This document shows, piece by piece, positions 14,987-22,535 of a DNA stretch of 22,535 nt (positions are counted from its first letter, which is position 1; each line of letters begins with the position of its first letter). The DNA lies in assembly GCA_030040035.1 (NCBI GenBank), contig JASHUJ010000053.1, positions 1 through 22,535 on the forward strand, read 5' to 3'. The stretch comes from Thermoplasmata archaeon (GTDB lineage Archaea; Thermoplasmatota; Thermoplasmata; Lutacidiplasmatales; UBA184). A program made the position numbers and the translations under genes. The notes below the pieces were generated by a model, which was not told the DNA's origin, made no database searches, and worked only from the letters and a program-made list of their open reading frames with translations.

Positions 14987-15754
14987 GTGGGCGAGAGCTT
15001 CGACCTCGGGGTGCAGTTCTTTCTGCGCCACGAATACGGCGAGGCCGTTCGCTCGTTCCGCACGGCGATCCGGGAGGATCCGGAGCATGCCGCAGCCTGG
15101 GCGTACTACGGGATCTCGCTCGCCCACGTGGGGCTCGCGGTCGAGGCCGAGGAGGCGCTCTCCCGGGCGGTCGCGCTCTCCCCCCAGAACCCGGAGGCCT
15201 GGTTCCACCTCGGGATCGCCCGATCGCTCCGCGAGGAGTGGGGGCTCGCCGCCTCCGCCTACCGGCATGCGGTCGCGCTGACCCCGGACGACATGGTCGC
15301 CTGGCACCGACTCGGCGTCGCGCTCGCGGAATCCGGCGAGGAGGTCGCCGCGTCGGCCGCGTTCGAGCGCGCGCTCGTACTCTCGCGCGAGCTCACCGGG
15401 GGCCCGGCGCCCCCACCGGCGCCCGAACTCCCGCCGCCCGACGACCGCGTCGAGGAGAATGGCGAGCGCGAAGGTGGCCGCGAATCGAAGAGCTGGCTCG
15501 ATCTCGCCCTCTCGCTCCTCAGCTTGGGGGACATGGAGGAGGCGGTCGCCGCCTTCGAGCGGGCGTACACGCTCGATCCCATCCGGGCGGAGCGCTCGCT
15601 CTTTCGGCCGATGCTCCGGCTCCTGACCGCCGTGGAAGGCGGCCCGGTGGACGACGAGCCGGAAGCCTCCGGCGCCCCCCGACCGGATCTCGAGCGCCGG
15701 GAGCCCGAGCCCGAGGACCGCCGTCCGCCCGAGCCGCGACGAGAAGTGGGCTAG
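14987..15754 (+). CDS. TPR-repeat protein
   Basis: A 255-residue tetratricopeptide repeat protein. Four consecutive TPRs are visible at ~4-34, 37-68, 71-102 and 105-136, with typical residues such as AAAWAYYGISLAHVG, PEAWFHLGIARSLRE and AWHRLGVALAESG. A Pro/Glu-rich linker (138-167) leads to a fifth repeat at ~168-200 (LDLALSLLSLGDMEEAVAAF). The last ~45 residues are Pro/Glu/Arg-rich and probably disordered. There is no signal peptide or membrane segment, so it is probably a cytoplasmic scaffold; its partner is unknown. The start is GTG 14987, directly before the first repeat; an ATG at 14955 is out of frame. It converges on trpS with 54 nt between the stops. Confidence 0.8.
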   Translation: MGESFDLGVQFFLRHEYGEAVRSFRTAIREDPEHAAAWAYYGISLAHVGLAVEAEEALSRAVALSPQNPEAWFHLGIARSLREEWGLAASAYRHAVALTPDDMVAWHRLGVALAESGEEVAASAAFERALVLSRELTGGPAPPPAPELPPPDDRVEENGEREGGRESKSWLDLALSLLSLGDMEEAVAAFERAYTLDPIRAERSLFRPMLRLLTAVEGGPVDDEPEASGAPRPDLERREPEPEDRRPPEPRREVG

Positions 15755-15808
15755 CTCGGCCGCGTCCGGGGATGGCGGGCGCGCTGCCCAACGACCCCCG
15801 CGCGAGGT

Positions 15809-16957
15809 TCAGAGGTCCTTCGGAGCCGAGGCGACGATCGTCGACTCGGCCCAGTCCTTGACCTTCTCGCGGGCGATCGCGTGCTGGTCGTAGAACGCGT
15901 GGATCCGCTCGAGGATCTCGGACTTGCAGTCCCCGCAGAGAAGGGCCCCCGAGCGGCAGTCGCGGGTCACCTGCTCGAACTTCTCCTCCGACTCCGCGAA
16001 GCGCATCCGCCACTGGGCCCATACGGAACAGATCTCGGGCGTCGCCCCCAGGCGACGCTGCTCCTCGACGGTCGCCCGACCGCCCGTGAACGCGTGGCGG
16101 ACCTTGCGGTCCACGACCTCGGGCGGGTCGTTCAGGAACAGGGAGTTGTCGGCGCGCTCACCGCTCGTCGACATCGCGCCTTCGCCGAGCAGGCCCGGGA
16201 CCATCTGGCTGTGGAGCAGCGCCGGCTTCGGATACCCGAGGCCCTCGGCGATGTCGCGCGTGACCCGGAAGTGCGGGTCCTGGTCGATCCCGCACGGGAT
16301 GAGGCACGGGATCGTCCGGCCCTCCGCCCAGGAGGGCCAGAACGCGGGGACGGTCTGGAGGGCCGTGTAGAACGTGAGCCCGATGTTCGTGCTCGGCTCG
16401 AAGCCGAAGACCGCCTTCACCGTCGAGTACGGGATCTTGCGCGCGACGCGGATCGCGAGCGGGTAGAGGGCGGCGATCGAGCGCGAGTCGAAGAACGTGT
16501 GCGTCCGCTTCGGATCGAACCCGAGGGCGAGGATGTCGTAGAGGTTCTCGTAGCCCCAGCGGACGGTCTCCTCCCGCGAGAGGCCCGAGCGGGCCCAGAA
16601 CTTCTCGTCGTCGGTGATCTGGAGGTACATCGGCACCCCGAAGCGTCGCTGGAACCACTGGCAGAGGTCGAAGTGCAGGAGATGGGAGGTGTGGAGCGGG
16701 CCGGACGGTCCGCGCCCGGAGTAGAGGAAGAACGGCCGGCCGTTCGCGTACCCGTCGAGCAGGGACCCGAGGTCCCGGTGCGAGTAGAAGATCCCGCGGC
16801 GGATCGCCGGGTGGAGCTCGCCGCCCGCGAGGCGGTGGATCTTCGCGAGCAGCTCGGGGGTCAGCGCCTGCGTGCCGAACAGTTCGCGCAGCCGGTCGTA
16901 GTCGATCCGACCCCGCACCTCATACGGGGTGACGACGAACTCCTCCTCGCCGGGCAC
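15809..16957 (-). CDS. trpS: Tryptophanyl-tRNA synthetase, archaeal/eukaryotic type
   Basis: A 382-residue class I synthetase that charges tRNA-Trp. The archaeal/eukaryotic subtype is shown by the N-terminal extension, the HIGH-region SGRGPSGPLHTSHLLHF (80-96), ITDDEKFW, PCGIDQDPHFRVTRDIA (211-227) and the DPPEVVDRKVRHAFTGG segment. The KMSKS-equivalent at 251-255 reads AMSTS, where relatives usually have Lys first (KMSxS). HIGH reads LHTSH rather than LHxGH. The start is GTG 16957, preceded by a purine-rich ggggag, and the gene lies 12 nt after the zinc-ribbon gene in the same operon. Only one trpS is visible here, so it is presumably the working enzyme unless another copy exists elsewhere. 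Confidence 0.92.
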   Translation of the reverse strand: MPGEEEFVVTPYEVRGRIDYDRLRELFGTQALTPELLAKIHRLAGGELHPAIRRGIFYSHRDLGSLLDGYANGRPFFLYSGRGPSGPLHTSHLLHFDLCQWFQRRFGVPMYLQITDDEKFWARSGLSREETVRWGYENLYDILALGFDPKRTHTFFDSRSIAALYPLAIRVARKIPYSTVKAVFGFEPSTNIGLTFYTALQTVPAFWPSWAEGRTIPCLIPCGIDQDPHFRVTRDIAEGLGYPKPALLHSQMVPGLLGEGAMSTSGERADNSLFLNDPPEVVDRKVRHAFTGGRATVEEQRRLGATPEICSVWAQWRMRFAESEEKFEQVTRDCRSGALLCGDCKSEILERIHAFYDQHAIAREKVKDWAESTIVASAPKDL

Positions 16958-16969
16958 GGGCTCCCCCCG

Positions 16970-17278
16970 TCAGCCTTCGGGGAACGTGATCTTCGAGAGG
17001 ATCGACTCTCGCTCGGCGAGGGGGACGCCGGCCGCGCTGAGCGCCTCCGCGACGCACGAGCGCGAGTGCTCGAAGTGGATCGTGTGGCCGCAGGCGGGAC
17101 AGCTGCCCCATCCTTCGATGAGCCGACGCAGCCCCTCCCGCGAGGACGACGAGTCCCGACGCGCGAACCGGTCGACGAGGATCTGGGCGCCCGAGGCGTT
17201 CTCGAGGTTCGTGAGCGGGATCCGCACCGGCGTGTTGCAGATCGGGCAGCGCGCCGGATTCCGGCAGGTGCACGCCAT
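16970..17278 (-). CDS. Small zinc-ribbon protein
   Basis: A 102-residue protein with paired cysteine motifs: C3 and C5, then CPIC at 11-14, and later CPACGHTIHFEHSRSC (60-75) with C60, C63, H65, H68, H71 and C75. Two zinc sites are likely, one at each end, separated by a helical middle. I do not recognise a named family, and no catalytic residues are evident. It is the first gene of a two-gene operon with trpS (12-nt gap), which suggests a translation- or nucleic-acid-related role, but that rests only on position. The ATG at 17278 is preceded by a TATA-like box 31 nt upstream. Confidence 0.7.
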   Translation of the reverse strand: MACTCRNPARCPICNTPVRIPLTNLENASGAQILVDRFARRDSSSSREGLRRLIEGWGSCPACGHTIHFEHSRSCVAEALSAAGVPLAERESILSKITFPEG

Positions 17279-17305
17279 GGTGGCGTAGGTATCTAGCGGG
17301 TCGGG

Positions 17306-17312
17306 CTAAAAG
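17306..17312 (-). promoter_or_regulatory. TATA-like box for zinc ribbon-trpS operon
   Basis: The minus strand reads cttttag, centred 31 nt before the ATG at 17278. The same A/T patch (ctaaaag on the plus strand) is the only candidate for the divergent winged-helix gene at 17368, so it may serve both directions. Confidence 0.45.
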
Positions 17313-17367
17313 AGGTGCGCTCGGCCGGCAGGAACGCTCATCTTCCTCCGGGGACTCCAACGGTCGG

Positions 17368-17706
17368 ATGGACGAGCGTCCGGCCGAACGGGCCGCCGAG
17401 CTCCGCGAGGAGATCCTCGAGATCCTGCGCCAGCTCAACAAGGCGGAGATGGAGGAGGCGACCCTCGAGGGCCTCGAGATCGCCGAGCTCCATCACAAGC
17501 TCGCCCACGGGGGCTACCCCAACCTGACGACCCCGCAGGTCGAGACCGCGGTCGGGGTCCTCGTGGGCAACGGGTATGCGAAGCAGCTCACCGACATCGA
17601 GTACGCCTGGGACCGGGGGCGCGTGATCGGAGAGCGGTACACGATCACGACCCAGGGGAAGGCGTACCTCCTCGAGAGCCTCCGCCGCACGAACCGGGTC
17701 GAGTGA
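17368..17706 (+). CDS. Small winged-helix-like protein, paralogue A
   Basis: A 112-residue protein with no named family that I recognise. It begins with a charged helix (RAAELREEILEILRQLNKAEMEE), then LEIAELHHKLAHGG, a probable recognition helix TTPQVETAVGVLVGNGY, and a strand-turn-strand wing ending RYTITTQGKAYLLESLRR. This is the plan of a winged-helix DNA-binding domain. The next gene is clearly related: both share ILxxLNxAE near the start, LVxNG in the middle, and YxITxxGKxYLxExL at the end. A transcription-regulator role is inferred from the fold only. The ATG at 17368 has no good close box; transcription may start from the divergent patch near 17306. Confidence 0.65.
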   Translation: MDERPAERAAELREEILEILRQLNKAEMEEATLEGLEIAELHHKLAHGGYPNLTTPQVETAVGVLVGNGYAKQLTDIEYAWDRGRVIGERYTITTQGKAYLLESLRRTNRVE

Positions 17707-17727
17707 GCCCTCGGCGGCGCCTCCCGG

Positions 17728-17735
17728 TTTAAGTA
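17728..17735 (+). promoter_or_regulatory. TATA box for second winged-helix gene
   Basis: tttaagta, centred 31 nt upstream of the ATG at 17763, is an excellent archaeal TATA match in a GC-rich setting. A purine-free upstream edge (ctcccgg) may serve as the BRE side. The predicted transcript is almost leaderless. Confidence 0.6.
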
Positions 17736-17762
17736 GGGGGACCCGACCTAGCACTAGCCCAC

Positions 17763-18107
17763 ATGCCGTCGGGTGACCGTTCGGACCCGGTCCGATCGAC
17801 GCTCGTGGCGATCCTCCAGCAGCTCAACCGGGCCGAATCGATCGGGGAGGGCCACGCCGGCGATCAGTTGCTCGAGCTCACCGACATCGAGCGGCTCCTC
17901 GAGAAGTTCTGGGCGGTCGAACGCGAGCACGTCAAGGTCCCGCTCGCGCTGGGGCTGCTCGTGCGCAACGGCCTCGTCGAGGTCCAGGACGGCGCGAACT
18001 TTCCGGCCCGCACGCGCAAGACCTCGTCGCGCGTGCGCTACCACATCACGGCCGACGGCAAGAAGTACCTGGTCGAGACGCTCGAGAAGTCCGATCGGAT
18101 CGCCTAG
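17763..18107 (+). CDS. Small winged-helix-like protein, paralogue B
   Basis: A 114-residue tandem paralogue of the preceding gene. It has VRSTLVAILQQLNRAESIG at the N-terminus, the helix LTDIERLLEKFWAVERE, the segment VPLALGLLVRNGLVEV, and a wing that ends VRYHITADGKKYLVETL. The wing loop carries extra basic residues (ARTRKTSSR at ~82-90), which could contact DNA or RNA. It has its own TATA box, so the two copies can be regulated separately. It lies 74 nt before rps15, but that gene also has its own box. The function is unknown; a transcription factor or a nucleic-acid-binding protein is the best guess from fold. Confidence 0.65.
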   Translation: MPSGDRSDPVRSTLVAILQQLNRAESIGEGHAGDQLLELTDIERLLEKFWAVEREHVKVPLALGLLVRNGLVEVQDGANFPARTRKTSSRVRYHITADGKKYLVETLEKSDRIA

Positions 18108-18148
18108 CGACGCGCCCGGGCACCGCCGTCACCGTGCTCGCCCGCTAG

Positions 18149-18159
18149 ACCTAAGTACC
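18149..18159 (+). promoter_or_regulatory. TATA box for rps15-nuclease-gyrA operon
   Basis: acctaagtacc is centred 28 nt upstream of the GTG at 18182, giving a leaderless or nearly leaderless transcript. It closely resembles the box upstream of paralogue B (taagta core). Confidence 0.55.
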
Positions 18160-18181
18160 ATACGGTCGTCCGCGCCCAGCC

Positions 18182-18637
18182 GTGTCGCGCATCCACTCCG
18201 GGAGGAAGGGGCGGTCGGGATCCCACCGCCCGTACCCCCTGACGAAGCCGGAGTGGGTGACCCTGACGACCGAGGAGATCGTCGCCCAGGCCGTCCAGCT
18301 CTCGAAGGCGGGCCGGCCGGCCGCCCAGGTCGGCCAGCAACTGCGCGACTCGATGGGCGTCCCGAGCGTCCGCGCCGTGACGGGCAAGCGGCTCGAGGTC
18401 GTCCTCTCGGACGCCGGCATCCACCCCGAGATCCCCGACGACCTCCAGGCGCTCCTCAAGCGCGTCGTCCACCTCCAGCGCCACCTCGAGACCCACCCGA
18501 AGGACCTCGCGAACCGCCGGGGGCTCTCGCTCATGGAGTCCCGCATCCGCCGCCTCGCGCGGTACTACCGACAGCGCCGACGCATCCCCGAGAGCTGGCG
18601 GTACTCCGCCCGGGGCGCGGCGCTTCAGGTGGAGTGA
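18182..18637 (+). CDS. rps15: Ribosomal protein S15 (uS15), archaeal type
   Basis: A 151-residue small-subunit ribosomal protein. The archaeal/eukaryotic N-terminal extension is clear (MSRIHSGRKGRSGSHRP, then PEWVTLTTEEI), as is the S15 core: DLQALLKRVVHLQRHLETHPKDL, followed by NRRGLSLMESRIRRLARYYRQ. It binds 16S rRNA early in small-subunit assembly. The start is GTG 18182, supported by the TATA box and by the conserved SRIHSG beginning. The stop codon touches the next start (TGATG), so translation of the DHH nuclease is probably coupled. It is the first gene of an operon reaching to gyrA. Confidence 0.96.
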   Translation: MSRIHSGRKGRSGSHRPYPLTKPEWVTLTTEEIVAQAVQLSKAGRPAAQVGQQLRDSMGVPSVRAVTGKRLEVVLSDAGIHPEIPDDLQALLKRVVHLQRHLETHPKDLANRRGLSLMESRIRRLARYYRQRRRIPESWRYSARGAALQVE

Positions 18638-20034
18638 TGCCCTCGGGGCCGGACGGGTTCGTTCCGGATCCCCGGTATTCGCAGGAGTTCGAACGCGCCC
18701 GATCCCTCCTCCTCGGCCACCCCGGCCGCTGGCGGGTGATCTACCACTACGACGCGGATGGGATCGCGAGCGCTTCCTCCGCGCTCCGCGCGCTCGCCCG
18801 GCTCGGCGACCCGGTCCAGGCGACGGCGCTCCAGGGCGTGGAGCGGGAGCGGATGGCCGGGCTGATCGCGGGTTCGCGAACGCCCCTGCTCGTCGTCGAC
18901 ACCGGGGCGAGCTGGCTCGACCTGTTCGCCCGCCAGTCCCGGCCGGTGATCGTCCTCGATCACCACCGCTACCCCCCGGGCCCGGAGGGCGCGGCACTCC
19001 CGGCGCACGTCGCGATGGTCAATCCCCTCGATTGGGGCGTCGACGGGATGAGCGAGCTCTGCGCGTCGACGCTCACGTGGCTCTTCACGATCTTCCTCGA
19101 CCCGCTTAACTGGGACAACGCGCCGTGGGGGCTCTCCGGCGCGATCGGGGATCGCCAGCACGTCGGCGGGTTCCGGGGGCTCAACGCCCGGCTCGTCGAG
19201 GAGGCCGCCCGGCGGTCCGTCCTCGTCCGCCGGCCCGGGCTGGCCCTGTTCGGGCCCACCGTCGCCGGGGCCATCGCGACGAGCATCGATCCGTTCTACC
19301 GCGGGCTGTCGGGCCATCCCGAAGAGTCCGCCGCGTTCGTCCGGACGCTCGGACTCGAGCCGGGGGCGGCGCCCGCCCAGCTCCCGCCGGCCGACGCCCG
19401 GCGCCTCGCGGACGCGCTCAGGGCCCGCCTCGCGGCGAGCCACGTGCTGCCCGAGTTCGCGACCGTGCTCGATCAGGACCGCTGGTTCGTCCCCGCGCTC
19501 GGGCTCGATGCCGAGGAGATCTCGAACCTCCAGAACGCGGCCGGCCGAGCCGGAATGCCCGGCGTCGGCATCGCCTTCGCGCTCGGGGACCCGGGAGCGC
19601 TCGGGCGCGCCCGCACGGCGGAGGAGTCCTGGCGTGCGGGGATCCTCGCCGGGCTCCGACGGATCGAGGACGGCGGAGTTAATTCGCTCGAGTACCTCAC
19701 CTGGTTCGAGAGCCCGGACACGACGCTCGCCGGGACCCAAGCGGGACTTGCGATGAACTACCTCCTGCCCCCCGAGCGACCCGTCTTCGTCTTCACCTCC
19801 TCGCTCGGTGAAGCGATCAAGGTGAGCGCGCGGGGCACGACCCGACTGGTCGACCGGGGGCTTGACCTCGCGAACGTCTGCCGCGAGGCGGCGGGCGAGG
19901 TCGGCGGCGAGGGCGGGGGCCACCGCGTCGCCGCCGGCGCGACGATCCCGCCCGGCCACCGGGACGCCTTCCTCGCGGGCGCGGACCGTCGCCTCGCCGC
20001 GCAGCTCGGCCCGGCCGCCCGCGGAGGGCCATGA
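18637..20034 (+). CDS. Archaeal RecJ/GAN-like DHH-family nuclease
   Basis: A 465-residue DHH/DHHA1 phosphoesterase. The motifs are HYDADGIAS (37-45), VVDTG with Asp88, LDHH at 107-110, GAIGD at 168-172, and the DHHA1 signature GGGHRVAAG at 426-434. These are the metal-binding residues of RecJ-like exonucleases. Archaeal relatives include GAN, which associates with the GINS complex of the replication helicase, and other RecJ homologues that trim ssDNA or RNA; the exact substrate cannot be read here. The start ATG at 18637 overlaps the rps15 stop by one base, and the stop overlaps the gyrA start (ATGA). The long open frame upstream of 18637 is a shadow of rps15 and earlier genes. Confidence 0.88.
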   Translation: MPSGPDGFVPDPRYSQEFERARSLLLGHPGRWRVIYHYDADGIASASSALRALARLGDPVQATALQGVERERMAGLIAGSRTPLLVVDTGASWLDLFARQSRPVIVLDHHRYPPGPEGAALPAHVAMVNPLDWGVDGMSELCASTLTWLFTIFLDPLNWDNAPWGLSGAIGDRQHVGGFRGLNARLVEEAARRSVLVRRPGLALFGPTVAGAIATSIDPFYRGLSGHPEESAAFVRTLGLEPGAAPAQLPPADARRLADALRARLAASHVLPEFATVLDQDRWFVPALGLDAEEISNLQNAAGRAGMPGVGIAFALGDPGALGRARTAEESWRAGILAGLRRIEDGGVNSLEYLTWFESPDTTLAGTQAGLAMNYLLPPERPVFVFTSSLGEAIKVSARGTTRLVDRGLDLANVCREAAGEVGGEGGGHRVAAGATIPPGHRDAFLAGADRRLAAQLGPAARGGP

Positions 20035-22535
20035 GCGCGGCGCCGCCCGCCTCCCCGGCTCCGCCGGAACCGCCCGCCGACCGGGTGCACGACCGCCCGC
20101 TCGAGCAGGAGATGCACCGATCGTACATCGATTACGCGATGAGCGTCATCGTCGGGCGCGCCCTGCCCGACGCGCGGGACGGGCTCAAGCCGGTCCAGCG
20201 GCGCATCCTCTGGTCGATGTGGGAGTCGGGGGCGACCCACGACCGGCCGTTCCGCAAGAGCGCCCGCACGGTCGGCGACGTCCTCGGCAAGTACCACCCC
20301 CACGGGGACATGGCGGTGTACGATGCGCTCGTGCGGATGGCCCAGCCGTTCAGCCTGCGCTACCCGCTCATCGACGGCCAGGGGAACTTCGGCTCGATCG
20401 ACGGCGACGTGCCGGCGGCGATGCGGTACACGGAAGCTCGCCTGAGCGCCCTCGCCGAGGAGCTGCTGCTCGACATCGAGAAGGAGACGGTCGACTGGTC
20501 CGACAACTTCGATGGCTCGCTGAAGCAGCCGAACGTCCTCCCGTCCAAGCTCCCGAACCTCGTCGTCAACGGTTCCGCCGGGATCGCGGTCGGCATGGCG
20601 ACGAACATGCCGCCCCACAACCTGGGCGAGATCGTCGACGGCCTCCTCTTGCTCCTCCGACGGCCGGACGCGACGCTCGACGACCTCCTCCAGGTCATCC
20701 CCGGTCCGGACTTCCCGACGGGAGGCTTCCTCTCGACCGAGGGGATCCGGGAGGCGTACGAGACCGGCCGCGGCACGATCCGCCTGCGCGGCACGGCCGA
20801 GCTGCGCGAGCGGGCCGGCAAGGACGAGATCGTGATCACCGAGGTGCCGTACGAGGTCAACAAGGCGGCGCTCCTCGAGCTGATCGCCGACCTCGTCAAG
20901 ACGAAGCGGATCGACGGGATCACCGATCTGCGCGACGAGTCGGACCGGGACGGCACCTCGGTCGTCCTCGAGCTCCGGCGGGACGCGCCGAGCGAGATCG
21001 TCCTGAACCGCCTCTACGAGCACACGCCGCTCGAGACGAGCTTCGGCGTGATCAACCTGTGCCTCGTCGACGGCGAGCCCCGCGTCGTCCCGCTGAAGGG
21101 GCTCCTCGAGCTCCACCTGAAGCACCGGCGCGGGACGCTCACCCGGCGCACGCGCTTCGACCTGCGGAAGGCGGAGGAGCGCCTCCACCTGCTCGAGGGG
21201 TTCCTCACCGCGATCGATCACATCGACGAGGTGATCCGGATCATCCGCCGGTCGAAGGACGTCCAGGTCGCCGAGACGAGCCTCATGGGGAAGTTCCTGC
21301 TCTCGAGCGAGCAGGCGAAGGCGATCCTCGACATGCGGCTCGCCCGGCTCACCGCGCTCGAGCGCGAGGCGGTCGAGACCGAGCGGGCGGAGAAGGAGGC
21401 GCTGATCCAGCACCTCAAGGAGATCCTCGCGTCGCCCGAGCTCCTCGACGGGCTCGTCGTCGACGAGCTCACGGACCTCAAGAGCCGGTTCGCCGACCCC
21501 CGGCGCACGCGGATCGTGCCCGCGTTCACGGAGCGCACGCTCGAGGACCTGATCCCCGACATGGACGTCGTCGTCCTCGTCACCCGGGACGGCTACATCA
21601 AGCGCCTGCCGCTCGAGCAGTACCGGCGCCAGCGCCGGGGCGGCCGCGGCCTCGTCCAGATGCAGACGAAGGAGGAGGACTACGTCATCCGCACGTTCCT
21701 CACGCGGACCCACGACAACGTCCTCTTCTTCACGAACCTCGGCCGGGTCTACCAGCTGAAAGCCTACGAGCTCCCCGAGGGGAGCCGGCAGTCGAAGGGG
21801 AAGGCCGTCATCAACCTCCTCCCGCGGCTCAAGGACGGCGAACGGGTCCAGACGCTCCTGCCGCTCCACGACCTGGGCGGCACGGGCGCGCTCGTCTTCG
21901 GGACCCGCCAGGGGACCGTGAAGCGCACGACGCTCGACCAGTTCCAGAACATCCGCACGAGCGGCATCCAGGCGATCCTGCTCGACGCGGGCGACGAGCT
22001 CGTCGACGTGACGCTCGTCGGCGACGAGGCGACCGAGCTCCTCCTCGCGACGCACGCGGGCCAGCTCGTCCGCTTCCCGGTCGCCGAGGTCCGCCCGATG
22101 GGCCGGGCGACGTACGGGGTCATCGGCGTCCGCCTGTCCGAGGAGAAGGGCGACCGCGTCGTCGCGCTCGCGCCGGTGAGCCCGAAGTTCCCGACCCTCC
22201 TCTCCGTCACGACCACCGGGTTCGGCAAGCGCAGCCCGACCGACGACTACCGGCGCACGCGCCGGGGCGCGAAGGGCGTCCGCACGATCCGCACCGGCGG
22301 CCGGAACGGCTCGGTCGTCGCGGTCCTGCCCACCACCGACGCCTCCGAGGTCCTCGTCACGACCCAGCGCGGGGTCACGATCCGCATGGCGGTGAAGGGC
22401 ATCCGCACGCAGGCGCGGAACACGCTCGGCGTGCGCGTGATCCGCCTCGACGAGGGCGACGAGGTCCGCGACGTCGTCATCCTCGAACCGTCGATCGAGA
22501 CGCCGGGCGCCGAGCCGGCGTCCCCGCCGCCGGAC
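20031..22535 (+). CDS. gyrA: DNA gyrase subunit A, 3' end missing
   Basis: 835 codons are open to the right edge, so the C-terminus is cut, probably by only a few dozen residues. The N-terminal breakage-reunion domain includes RALPDARDGLKPVQRRIL, KYHPHGD and DGQGNFGSIDGD, with the catalytic tyrosine at Tyr133 in MRYTEAR. The GyrA box is QRRGGRG at 534-540 (21630-21650), which marks gyrase rather than topoisomerase IV, and a beta-pinwheel follows to ~820. Gyrase uses ATP, with GyrB, to introduce negative supercoils. The residue equal to E. coli Ser83 is Met94 (20310-20312); the one equal to Asp87 is Asp98. gyrB is not in view. Archaeal gyrase is known to have come from bacteria. The Pro/Ala-rich first ~16 residues are not conserved. 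Confidence 0.96.
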   Translation, partial: MSAAPPASPAPPEPPADRVHDRPLEQEMHRSYIDYAMSVIVGRALPDARDGLKPVQRRILWSMWESGATHDRPFRKSARTVGDVLGKYHPHGDMAVYDALVRMAQPFSLRYPLIDGQGNFGSIDGDVPAAMRYTEARLSALAEELLLDIEKETVDWSDNFDGSLKQPNVLPSKLPNLVVNGSAGIAVGMATNMPPHNLGEIVDGLLLLLRRPDATLDDLLQVIPGPDFPTGGFLSTEGIREAYETGRGTIRLRGTAELRERAGKDEIVITEVPYEVNKAALLELIADLVKTKRIDGITDLRDESDRDGTSVVLELRRDAPSEIVLNRLYEHTPLETSFGVINLCLVDGEPRVVPLKGLLELHLKHRRGTLTRRTRFDLRKAEERLHLLEGFLTAIDHIDEVIRIIRRSKDVQVAETSLMGKFLLSSEQAKAILDMRLARLTALEREAVETERAEKEALIQHLKEILASPELLDGLVVDELTDLKSRFADPRRTRIVPAFTERTLEDLIPDMDVVVLVTRDGYIKRLPLEQYRRQRRGGRGLVQMQTKEEDYVIRTFLTRTHDNVLFFTNLGRVYQLKAYELPEGSRQSKGKAVINLLPRLKDGERVQTLLPLHDLGGTGALVFGTRQGTVKRTTLDQFQNIRTSGIQAILLDAGDELVDVTLVGDEATELLLATHAGQLVRFPVAEVRPMGRATYGVIGVRLSEEKGDRVVALAPVSPKFPTLLSVTTTGFGKRSPTDDYRRTRRGAKGVRTIRTGGRNGSVVAVLPTTDASEVLVTTQRGVTIRMAVKGIRTQARNTLGVRVIRLDEGDEVRDVVILEPSIETPGAEPASPPPD

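Noticed and set aside
17773..18636. Upstream open frame joined to the DHH nuclease
   Set aside because: It overlaps paralogue B and rps15 in another frame; the nuclease homology begins after ATG 18637.
19758..22055. A 765-codon minus-strand open frame opposite gyrA
   Set aside because: It mirrors the gyrA reading frame and has no recognisable motif; gyrA is unmistakable on the plus strand.
1..22535. CRISPR arrays, insertion sequences, phage or defence islands
   Set aside because: No direct repeats with regular spacers, transposase, integrase or defence cluster was found; the lone methyltransferase is not enough.

Overview
The window is about 22.5 kb of very GC-rich DNA (roughly 70% by eye), almost wholly coding, and comes from an archaeon. 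The reasons are an archaeal-type ribosomal protein S15 (151 aa with the long N-terminal extension), an archaeal/eukaryotic-type tryptophanyl-tRNA synthetase, a Sulfolobus-like single-OB-fold SSB with a glycine-rich tail, an archaeal RecJ/GAN-like DHH nuclease, and A/T-rich TATA-like boxes 25-35 nt upstream of many start codons. A bacterial-type DNA gyrase A with a GyrA box places it among gyrase-bearing euryarchaeal lineages. A high-GC member of Thermoplasmatota is the best guess, but this is inference and not proven by the window.

Layout. (1) 1-5.4 kb is a phosphate/polyphosphate neighbourhood: a PhoU-domain regulator cut by the left edge, a SixA-like phosphatase, a three-gene overlapping minus-strand operon (Ppx/GppA, then two tandem dTMP-kinase-like P-loop kinases), and a divergent CHAD-domain protein. 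(2) 5.4-8.8 kb holds a solitary amino-DNA methyltransferase with an N-terminal winged helix, a HAD phosphatase and a thioredoxin-reductase-like flavoprotein with an odd NADPH site. (3) 8.9-13.4 kb is the carAB operon for carbamoyl phosphate, overlapping by 4 nt. (4) 13.4-17.3 kb has an unusual protein joining a degenerate thioredoxin-like domain to an Lrp/AsnC RAM domain, then ssb, a TPR protein on the plus strand, and a zinc-ribbon/trpS operon on the minus strand. (5) 17.4 kb to the right edge is a plus-strand run of two paralogous small winged-helix proteins, rps15, a RecJ-like DHH nuclease and gyrA. The last three have touching or overlapping start and stop codons; gyrA runs off the right edge.

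How the parts fit. The left third plausibly senses, binds and degrades polyphosphate and phosphohistidine, and the two kinases are candidates for its phosphotransfer step. CarAB and dTMP kinase belong to pyrimidine supply. The right third links translation (S15) with replication (RecJ/GAN-like nuclease and gyrase). No mobile element, CRISPR array, rRNA or convincing tRNA was seen. No intergenic gap exceeds about 270 nt. The most unusual items are the kinase pair in which one copy has Arg for the Walker A Lys, the thioredoxin-like/RAM fusion, the TrpRS with Ala at the first KMSKS position, and the flavoprotein lacking the usual NADPH glycine motif.
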